From DAIRVC01 sp036803025 (GTDB lineage: Bacteria; Chloroflexota; Anaerolineae; Anaerolineales; E44-bin32), in contig DAIRVC010000163.1 in assembly GCA_036803025.1 (NCBI GenBank), forward strand, positions 1-5,936: a DNA stretch of 5,936 nt, in the 5' to 3' direction. Shown here in pieces: positions 1 through 5,936 of this stretch. The notes below the pieces were generated by a model. It was given only the letters and a program-made list of their open reading frames with translations. It had not been told where the DNA came from and ran no database searches. A program made the position numbers and the translations under genes. How positions within the stretch are numbered: position 1 is the first letter of the stretch; every line of letters starts with the position of its first letter.

Positions 1-38
1 ACACTGGGCTGACAGCCGTGCGAGCCCCCGGTTACCGC

Positions 39-82
39 AAAGGAGGTGCCTCGTGGCTTCGGCTCAAGGCACCGGCGGATAG
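39..82 (+). other. Strong Shine-Dalgarno sequence with a nine-codon GTG mini-ORF
   Basis: AAAGGAGGT at 39-47 is a near-ideal Shine-Dalgarno sequence, and GTG at 53-55 follows it at 5 bases. Reading from that GTG gives MASAQGTGG and then TAG at 80-82. The reading frame is the same as that of the DegV fragment that starts just downstream. This may be the true translation start of the degV gene, with the sequence between the start and the C-terminal domain lost or misassembled. It could also be the start of an unrelated gene joined to degV at an assembly break, or chance. Nothing in 1-88, in any frame, looks like a DegV N-terminal domain or another family I recognise. Confidence 0.35.
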
Positions 83-88
83 AGGAAC

Positions 89-643
89 TTGAGGATCTGC
101 TCCGTCCGCGCCGCCCAGGCGGCCTCCGCCTTCGGCGACCGTGTGCATGTCTTCGACAGCGCGCAGGTCTCGATGGGTCTGGGTTTCCAGGCGATGGAGG
201 CCGCCGCGCTGGCCGCGGCCGGCGCCCCGTTCGAGGCGGTCCTCGACGCTGCAGAGCGCGCCCGCCAGAAGGTCTGGACGGTGGCGATGATCGACACGCT
301 GCAGTATCTGCGCCGCAGCGGCCGGGTGAACTGGCTGCGCGCCGGGCTGGGCGATCTGCTGAAAGTCAAGCTGCTGGTCCAGATCGGCGACGGCGTGGTG
401 CAGCGCATCGGCGAGGTGCGCACCCGCCACAAGGCGGTCGACCAGCTCATGTCGTTGGTCGAAAGCCGAGCCCCGCTCGAACAGCTGGCGGTCCTGCACT
501 CCGGAATCGCGGCCGAAGCGGCGGCGGTCGCCGAGAGACTGCGGCCGCTGGTCCGCCGTGCTGCGCTCGTCGTCGACGTGACGACCGTCATCGGCACACA
601 CGTCGGCCCGGGAGCGATCGGGGCGGCGGGGCTGAGCGCCTGA
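89..643 (+). CDS. degV: DegV family (FakB-like) fatty-acid-binding protein, N-terminal lobe missing
   Basis: DegV proteins bind a single fatty acid and, as FakB, present it to a DAK-type kinase (FakA) for phosphorylation and entry into phospholipid synthesis; they are cytosolic. The readable 184 residues match the second half of the family: GDRVHVFDSAQVSMGLG near residues 16-32, DTLQYLRRSGRVNW near 67-80, the LGDLLKVKLLVQIGDG strand-turn region, RTRHKAVDQL, and near the C-terminus VIGTHVGPGAIG, which carries the conserved His of the lipid head-group site. Full members are about 280 residues. The N-terminal lobe with its TSQPS-type and SGT motifs is absent, and TAG at 80-82 closes the frame upstream. 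The listed TTG start is only the first possible one and has no convincing ribosome binding site. The copy may be 5'-truncated by rearrangement, sequence error or contig edge, so it is probably not functional as written. Family assignment is secure; gene integrity is not. Confidence 0.85.
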   Translation: MRICSVRAAQAASAFGDRVHVFDSAQVSMGLGFQAMEAAALAAAGAPFEAVLDAAERARQKVWTVAMIDTLQYLRRSGRVNWLRAGLGDLLKVKLLVQIGDGVVQRIGEVRTRHKAVDQLMSLVESRAPLEQLAVLHSGIAAEAAAVAERLRPLVRRAALVVDVTTVIGTHVGPGAIGAAGLSA

Positions 644-671
644 TACGGTGGCGCCTTTCGGTCTTGGCCCC

Positions 672-677
672 TATAGT
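672..677 (+). promoter_or_regulatory. Candidate -10 box upstream of recG
   Basis: TATAGT at 672-677 matches the sigma-70 consensus TATAAT at five of six positions and stands out in this GC-rich gap between degV and recG. No convincing -35 box lies 16-18 bases upstream (TGGCGC at 649-654 is poor). If used, transcription would start near 684, leaving about 26 bases of leader before the recG ATG at 710 and excluding the in-frame TTG at 677 as a start. recG-coaD could then be transcribed independently of degV. Confidence 0.35.
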
Positions 678-695
678 TGCCTGCTGAACTGCTCT

Positions 696-700
696 GGAAG
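696..700 (+). promoter_or_regulatory. Ribosome binding site deciding the recG start
   Basis: GGAAG at 696-700 lies 9 bases before ATG 710-712, a workable spacing. The alternative in-frame starts are TTG 677, which would need a site overlapping the candidate -10 box, and GTG 704, which is only 3 bases from GGAAG. ATG 710 also gives the protein start MNPALDKLF, which fits RecG proteins of this type. Confidence 0.5.
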
Positions 701-709
701 ACGGTGCTG

Positions 710-3253
710 ATGAACCCAGCCCTGGACAAGCTGTTCAAGTATCTGCGCCTGGAGGCCGACCGCGGCTTCGACAACCGCGCCGTCGTCGGCGGCCTGGAGC
801 GCATGCTGGAACCCTGGGAGGCCGAGGCGCGCGCCGCCAGCCTGCCGCCGGCATTGATCGAGGCCGTGGTGACGCGCCTGCGCGACTACCCGCGCCTCTC
901 CCCGGCCTCGCGCGAGGAGGCGCTGCGCGGGTTGGGCAACCGCATCCGGGCCGAGTATCCCGAGTTTGTCGGGCGGCCGGCGGCGCCCGCGGCGGGCGCG
1001 GCCCCCACCCCGGCCCCGGAACCTCCGCCCGAGCCGGCCACTGTGGCCCGCACGCCCTCGCCGGTGAGTCCGGCCGAGGCCGAGGCGGCTGAGTTCGATG
1101 ACGATGAAGACCTGGACGAGGACGGCGGCGCGGAGGAGGCCGACGGTGCGCCGGCACCTGCCAGCCCGGCCGCGCGGCCGACCGGTCCACCGCCCGGCCT
1201 GGATGCGCCGCTGACGGCCATCCAGGGCATTGGCCCCAAATCCGCGCAGACACTCGAGAAGCTCGGCCTGCGCACGCTGGAAGACCTGCTCTGGCACCTG
1301 CCCCGGCGCTACGACGACTACTCGCAGCTCAAGACGGTCAACCGTCTGTGGTACGGCGAGGAGGTCACGATCATCGGGGCGGTGGATGAGCTCCACCTGC
1401 GGCCGACGCGCGGCGGACAGAAGCTCGTCGAAGCGGTCATCAGTGACGGAACGGGTGCGCTGCGCGTGACCTGGTTCAATCAGCCGTGGATCGCCGATCG
1501 CCTGCGCCCGGGCCGGGCGATCGTTCTCTCCGGCCGCATCGACCAGTATCTCGGCCGACTGACGATGAACAATCCGGAGTGGGAGCCGCTGGAGCGACAG
1601 CAGCTTCACACCAACCGCATCGTCCCGGTCTACCCGCTGACGGCCGGCGTCACCAGCAAGTGGCTGCGGCGCGTCATCAGCTCGGTCGTCGCACGCCTGG
1701 CGCCGCGCTTGCCCGATCCGATGCCCGAGGCGATCCTGCGGTCGGCCGAGCTTATGCCCCTCGGAACGGCGCTGCAGCAAACTCATTTCCCCGACAGCCA
1801 GGAACGGCTGTCCCAGGCGCAGCATCGTCTGGCCTTTGACGAGATGTTCCTGCTGCAGCTGGGCGTGCTGCGCCAGAAGAGGGATTGGTCGGGCATCGCC
1901 TCGCCGCGAATGCCGATCGACGACGCCTGGATCGAGCGCTTCCGCAGCCGGCTGCCCTACCAACTGACCGCAGCACAGACGGCGGCGCTGGCTGACCTGC
2001 GCGCCGACCTGGCCTCGGATCGACCCATGAATCGCCTGCTGCAGGGGGACGTCGGTTCGGGCAAGACCGTCCTGGCCGCCCTGGCGGCCGGGATCGTCGC
2101 CACCAACGGCTTCCAGGCGGCCATCATGGCGCCGACCAGCATCCTGGCCGAACAGCACCTGGCCACGCTGCGCGACCTGCTGCCGCGCGGCCTGGACATC
2201 GGCGAGTCCGAGCTGCGGCTGCTGCTCGGCTCGACGCCTGAATCGGAGAAGAAAGAGATCCGCGAGGGACTGTCGAGCGGCGCCGTCCGGGTCGTCGTCG
2301 GGACGCACGCCCTGCTGGAAGACCCGGTCGATTTCGCCCGACTCGGCCTGGCGGTCATCGACGAGCAGCACCGCTTCGGAGTCGAGCAGCGGGCAGCCCT
2401 GCGCGCCAAGGGCGCCGCACCCAACCTGCTGGTCATGACCGCCACACCGATCCCGCGTTCACTGGCGCTGACGGTCTACGGCGATCTCGACCTGACGCTG
2501 CTGGAAGAGATGCCCCCCGGGCGCAAGCCGATCGAGACGCGCGTGCTCACGCCGCGCGAGCGTTCGCGCGCTTATCAGTTCGTCCTCAGCCAGATCGAGT
2601 CCGGCCGGCAGGCGTTCATCATCTACCCGCTGGTGGAGGAATCGGAGAAGATCGAGGCCAAGGCGGCCGTCGAAGAGCACCGCCGCCTCCAGGAAGAGGT
2701 CTTCCCCAAGCAACGCCTGGGCTTGCTGCACGGCCGCATGCGGCCGGATGAGAAAGAGCAGACGATGCTCGCCTTCCGCCGAGTCGAGACCGAGATCCTG
2801 GTCTCCACCTCGGTCGTCGAGGTCGGAGTGGACGTCCCCAATGCCACGGTGATGTTGATCGAGGGCGCCAACCGATTCGGCCTGGCGCAGCTGCATCAGT
2901 TCCGCGGGCGGGTCGGGCGCGGCGAACATCCGTCCTACTGCCTGCTCATGGCAGAAAGCGACGATGCGGCCGACAACGAACGCCTGCGGGCGATGGAGAC
3001 AACCAACGACGGCTTCCGTCTGGCGGAGATGGACCTCGAGCAGCGCGGCCCGGGCGACTTCCTGGGCACGCGCCAATCCGGATTCGCCGAGCTGCGCATG
3101 GCCCGCCTGACCGACGTGCGCTTGATCGAGAAGGCCCGCCGCGAAGCGCTGCAGCTGTTCGAGGTGGATGCCGACCTGACCCAACCGGAGCACGCGCTTC
3201 TGGCCCGCGCATTGGAGCGCTTCTGGCCCAAGTCCAAGGGAGAGATCAGCTGA
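710..3253 (+). CDS. recG: ATP-dependent DNA helicase RecG, with N-terminal extension and acidic linker
   Basis: RecG is a monomeric superfamily 2 DNA translocase that remodels stalled replication forks and recombination intermediates in the cytoplasm. The 847-residue product has, in order: a helical N-terminal extension (about 1-88); a Pro/Ala-rich linker with an acidic run DDDEDLDEDGGAEEAD (130-145); a helix-hairpin-helix-like segment IQGIGPKSAQTLEKLGL (171-187) leading into LEDLLWHLPRRYDDYS; the wedge OB-fold (about 218-295); and the helicase core. The core shows the Walker A motif GDVGSGKT (446-453), motif II DEQHRFG (551-557), TATPIPRS (577-584), TSVVEVGVDVP (700-710), QFRGRVGRG (730-738) and the RecG-specific GPGDFLGTRQSG (780-791). 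All key motifs look intact. E. coli RecG is about 690 residues; the extra length lies in the extension and linker, and an N-terminal helical domain is also known in Thermotoga RecG. The stop TGA (3251-3253) shares one base with the coaD ATG, indicating one transcript. Confidence 0.97.
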   Translation: MNPALDKLFKYLRLEADRGFDNRAVVGGLERMLEPWEAEARAASLPPALIEAVVTRLRDYPRLSPASREEALRGLGNRIRAEYPEFVGRPAAPAAGAAPTPAPEPPPEPATVARTPSPVSPAEAEAAEFDDDEDLDEDGGAEEADGAPAPASPAARPTGPPPGLDAPLTAIQGIGPKSAQTLEKLGLRTLEDLLWHLPRRYDDYSQLKTVNRLWYGEEVTIIGAVDELHLRPTRGGQKLVEAVISDGTGALRVTWFNQPWIADRLRPGRAIVLSGRIDQYLGRLTMNNPEWEPLERQQLHTNRIVPVYPLTAGVTSKWLRRVISSVVARLAPRLPDPMPEAILRSAELMPLGTALQQTHFPDSQERLSQAQHRLAFDEMFLLQLGVLRQKRDWSGIASPRMPIDDAWIERFRSRLPYQLTAAQTAALADLRADLASDRPMNRLLQGDVGSGKTVLAALAAGIVATNGFQAAIMAPTSILAEQHLATLRDLLPRGLDIGESELRLLLGSTPESEKKEIREGLSSGAVRVVVGTHALLEDPVDFARLGLAVIDEQHRFGVEQRAALRAKGAAPNLLVMTATPIPRSLALTVYGDLDLTLLEEMPPGRKPIETRVLTPRERSRAYQFVLSQIESGRQAFIIYPLVEESEKIEAKAAVEEHRRLQEEVFPKQRLGLLHGRMRPDEKEQTMLAFRRVETEILVSTSVVEVGVDVPNATVMLIEGANRFGLAQLHQFRGRVGRGEHPSYCLLMAESDDAADNERLRAMETTNDGFRLAEMDLEQRGPGDFLGTRQSGFAELRMARLTDVRLIEKARREALQLFEVDADLTQPEHALLARALERFWPKSKGEIS

Positions 3254-3780
3254 TGGTCCGCGCCGTATTCCCGGGAACGTTCGATCCGATCCACTACGGC
3301 CACATCGACATCGCCAACCGCGCCCGGCGGCTGTTCGGCGAGCTGATCGTGGCCGTCTACGACCGCCCGCTCAAGAGCCTGCTGCTTTCCCCGCAGGAAC
3401 GCATCGATCTGGTGCGGCGGGCCTTCGCCGACGATCCCACCATTCAGGTGGTCGGCTACGGAGGCCTGACGGTCAACTTCTGCCGTCAGGTCGGCGCCAG
3501 CGTGATCGTGCGCGGGCTGCGCGTGTTCTCCGATTTCGAGCAGGAGTTCCGCATGGCCCTGGCCAACCACCGCCTGGCGCCCGAGATCGACGTGGTCGCC
3601 CTGATCACCAGCGAGGAACACACCTTCCTGTCGGGGACGACCGTGCGCGAGATCGCCTCGCTGGGGGGCGACATGACCAGCCTGGTCCCGCCGCACGTCG
3701 CCTCGGCCCTGGCCAAGCGCTTTCAGGACCTGGAGGCCGACGGCTCACCGTCCATCCACATGACCTCACTGCGAGATTGA
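3253..3780 (+). CDS. coaD: Phosphopantetheine adenylyltransferase (PPAT)
   Basis: CoaD transfers AMP from ATP to 4'-phosphopantetheine, giving dephospho-CoA and pyrophosphate. It is the penultimate step of coenzyme A synthesis and is done by a cytosolic hexamer in characterised family members. The 175-residue product is slightly longer than the usual 160 or so, the excess being a C-terminal tail after HVASALAKRF. The nucleotidyltransferase signature is PGTFDPIHYGH (residues 7-17), with H14-x-G-H17 where many PPATs have T-x-G-H. Further marks are the Lys in RPLKSLLLSPQER (38-50), the substrate-binding strand IVRGLR (85-90) followed by DFEQEFRMALANHRL, and FLSGTTVREIA (125-135), the counterpart of the ISSSLVKE loop. 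The ATG overlaps the recG stop as TGATG, and AAGGGAG at 3236-3242 inside recG serves as ribosome binding site, so translation is probably coupled to recG. The downstream coiled-coil gene is 100 bases away behind its own promoter. Confidence 0.96.
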   Translation: MVRAVFPGTFDPIHYGHIDIANRARRLFGELIVAVYDRPLKSLLLSPQERIDLVRRAFADDPTIQVVGYGGLTVNFCRQVGASVIVRGLRVFSDFEQEFRMALANHRLAPEIDVVALITSEEHTFLSGTTVREIASLGGDMTSLVPPHVASALAKRFQDLEADGSPSIHMTSLRD

Positions 3781-3786
3781 GCCCGG

Positions 3787-3815
3787 TTGACCCCACGCGC
3801 GCTTCGGTGTACGCT
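3787..3815 (+). promoter_or_regulatory. Sigma-70-like promoter for the coiled-coil protein gene
   Basis: TTGACC (3787-3792) matches the -35 consensus TTGACA at five of six positions. After an ideal 17-base spacer comes TACGCT (3810-3815), which fits the relaxed TAnnnT form of the -10 box seen in GC-rich bacteria. Predicted transcription start is near 3822, giving a leader of about 60 bases before ATG 3881. It sits immediately after the coaD stop, so the next gene can be expressed apart from recG-coaD. Confidence 0.5.
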
Positions 3816-3827
3816 TTGGCCCGAAGC
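3801..3827 (+). repeat. Inverted repeat straddling the -10 box
   Basis: GCTTCGG (3801-3807) and CCGAAGC (3821-3827) are perfect 7-base inverted repeats separated by 13 bases and centred at 3814, inside the candidate -10 box. The layout suits an operator for a dimeric repressor. It could instead act as a weak hairpin at the end of the recG-coaD transcript, but no T-run follows it. Role is inferred from position only. Confidence 0.4.
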
Positions 3828-3855
3828 TTGCAACGGAAACCGACACTGGGAGCGG

Positions 3856-3875
3856 CCGGCCGTAAGGACCGGAGG
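3856..3875 (+). promoter_or_regulatory. GUAA-loop hairpin overlapping the Shine-Dalgarno sequence
   Basis: CCGGCC (3856-3861) can pair with GGACCGG (3866-3872) leaving A3868 bulged, around the loop GTAA (3862-3865), which is a GNRA-type tetraloop. The 3' arm includes the first two G's of the ribosome binding site GGAGG (3871-3875), which lies 5 bases before ATG 3881. The site itself clearly decides the start of the downstream gene; whether the hairpin folds and limits ribosome access is inference. Confidence 0.45.
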
Positions 3876-3880
3876 CGAGC

Positions 3881-4378
3881 ATGGATATCCTGCATCTGGT
3901 GGATCGGCTGGAGGAGTTGTTCAACTCCAGCCGGCCGATCCCCCTGACCCATAATGTCATCGTCGACGAGGATCGCTTCCTCGAGATCATCGACCAGATG
4001 CGCATTTCGATTCCGGAAGAGGTCAAGAAGGCACAGCAGATCCTGGCGCAGCGCGACCGTGTACTGGCGCAGGCGCAGGAGGAGTCGGCCCGCACCGTGG
4101 CTCTGGCCAAGCAGAAGGCCGACGAATCCGTCTCCCGCGACGCGATCGTGCAGGCCGCCCAATCGCGCTCGGAGCAGATCTTGCTCCAGGCTCGGGCCGA
4201 AGCCGAGGCCACGCGCAGCGAGGCTGACGAGTACGTCATCGAGGCGCTGGGGGGCCTGGAATCCGAACTCACCCGCCTGGTCACCCAGGCCCGCAACGGG
4301 ATCGCCAAGCTCTCGGCCGAACGCAACCGCAGGGCGCCGGTCGCCGAGGCGATGGAAGAGACGCAAGAGGAAGAGTAA
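3881..4378 (+). CDS. Soluble coiled-coil protein, SepIVA/DivIVA-like (often mislabelled ATP synthase F0 subunit B)
   Basis: The 165-residue product starts at ATG 3881 behind a strong GGAGG. Residues 1-45 (MDILHLVDRLEELF, then SRPIPLTHNVIVDEDRFLEIIDQMR) form a compact conserved-looking head. Residues 46-148 are rich in Ala, Glu, Gln and Arg with regular hydrophobic spacing, as expected of a long coiled coil, and the tail is acidic (EAMEETQEEE). There is no signal peptide and no hydrophobic stretch able to span the membrane, which argues against a true ATP synthase b subunit, a label such proteins often receive because of their helical composition. The head and the place next to coaD recall the actinobacterial family that includes mycobacterial SepIVA (Rv2927c), a DivIVA-domain septation factor. 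By analogy it may be a cytoplasmic scaffold for envelope growth or division; this is inference. It has its own promoter and terminator, so it looks like a single-gene unit. Confidence 0.8.
   Translation: MDILHLVDRLEELFNSSRPIPLTHNVIVDEDRFLEIIDQMRISIPEEVKKAQQILAQRDRVLAQAQEESARTVALAKQKADESVSRDAIVQAAQSRSEQILLQARAEAEATRSEADEYVIEALGGLESELTRLVTQARNGIAKLSAERNRRAPVAEAMEETQEEE
3901..3941 (+). repeat. Long imperfect hairpin inside the start of the coiled-coil gene
   Basis: Three paired blocks nest around the loop GTTC (3919-3922): GGAGTT/AACTCC (3913-3918 with 3923-3928), GGCT/AGCC (3906-3909 with 3929-3932) and GGATC/GATCC (3901-3905 with 3937-3941). One small bulge lies on each side (GGA 3910-3912, GGCC 3933-3936). 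This gives 15 base pairs within codons 7-21. It may be a by-product of codon use, or it may slow translation just after initiation. Confidence 0.35.
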
Positions 4379-4405
4379 GCTGCCGGTCCTGCCGCAGCAT
4401 GCACT

Positions 4406-4434
4406 GCGCCGCCCCGGGGCGGCGCTTCTGATTT
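4406..4434 (+). terminator. Intrinsic terminator of the coiled-coil gene
   Basis: GCGCCGCCCCGGGGCGGCGC (4406-4425) is a perfect 20-base palindrome that folds as an 8-pair stem with loop CCGG, followed by the T-rich TTCTGATTT (4426-4434). It begins 27 bases after the stop of the plus-strand gene, inside the 64-base convergent gap. On the minus strand the sequence past the stem is AGTGCATGC, without a T-run, so it should end plus-strand transcription better than that of pyrG. Confidence 0.7.
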
Positions 4435-4442
4435 CCCGCGGC

Positions 4443-5936
<1,494 letters not shown>

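Noticed and set aside
636..665. Possible terminator after degV: GCGCC (636-640) and GGCGC (650-654), followed by CTTTCGGTCTT
   Set aside because: The stem is only 5 pairs, its 5' arm lies inside the coding end, and the following sequence is not a real T-run; chance is likely at this base composition.
32..804. Minus-strand and alternative plus-strand frames over the degV region
   Set aside because: Only frame 89-643 on the plus strand shows family motifs; the others are low-complexity Arg/Ala/Gly shadows.
671..2371. Very long open frame antisense to recG (566 codons), with further antisense frames over pyrG and coaD
   Set aside because: GC-rich codon use removes stops from the opposite strand. 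The predicted proteins are Arg/Gln/Ala-rich with no recognisable motif, while the plus-strand RecG motifs are complete.
657..3822. Shared words TTCGGT and TTGGCCC in the gaps before recG (657-670) and before the coiled-coil gene (3803-3822), as a possible common regulator site
   Set aside because: The spacing between the two words differs (1 versus 7 bases) and their place relative to the -10 boxes differs, so coincidence is the simpler view.
3881..4378. Reading the coiled-coil gene as atpF (ATP synthase F0 subunit B)
   Set aside because: There is no N-terminal membrane helix and no neighbouring atp genes; Ala/Glu/Gln-rich helices alone explain such a resemblance.
4394..4407. Small inverted repeat GCAG-CATGCA-CTGC near the convergent terminator, as a terminator for pyrG
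   Set aside because: A 4-pair stem with no T-run in the pyrG direction is too weak to call.

Overview
The window is GC-rich housekeeping DNA, dense in genes and with G or C at most third codon positions. The set and order of genes is a DegV family protein, a long RecG, CoaD and a short coiled-coil protein, followed by a convergent CTP synthase. Together with the style of the proteins (RecG beginning MNPALDKLFKYLRLE, then a Pro/Ala and acidic linker), this suggests a Chloroflexota bacterium, probably Anaerolineae-like. That placement rests on remembered family resemblance, not on a search. I see no mobile element, CRISPR array, tRNA, rRNA, toxin-antitoxin pair or defence gene, and no candidate for a wholly new system.

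Layout: positions 1-88 hold no recognisable protein, but contain a perfect Shine-Dalgarno sequence and a GTG that opens only nine codons. Positions 89-643 encode the C-terminal part of a DegV/FakB-type fatty-acid-binding protein whose N-terminal lobe is absent. After a 66-base gap with a candidate -10 box comes recG (710-3253), whose stop overlaps the start of coaD (3253-3780) by one base, so the two are probably co-transcribed and translationally coupled. A 100-base gap follows with a good sigma-70-like promoter, an inverted repeat around its -10 box and a small hairpin touching the ribosome binding site. It leads into a 165-residue soluble coiled-coil protein (3881-4378) resembling the SepIVA/DivIVA-like proteins often mislabelled ATP synthase subunit B. 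A strong hairpin terminator (4406-4425) separates it from pyrG, which runs in on the minus strand (4443-5936) and lacks its first roughly 42 codons because the window ends.

Functionally these genes cover lipid precursor handling (DegV), replication fork rescue (RecG), coenzyme A synthesis (CoaD), probable envelope or division scaffolding (coiled-coil protein) and CTP synthesis (PyrG). They are growth-linked core genes rather than one pathway. The observations most worth a second look are the missing DegV N-terminus, the regulatory architecture in front of the coiled-coil gene, and the identity of that gene.
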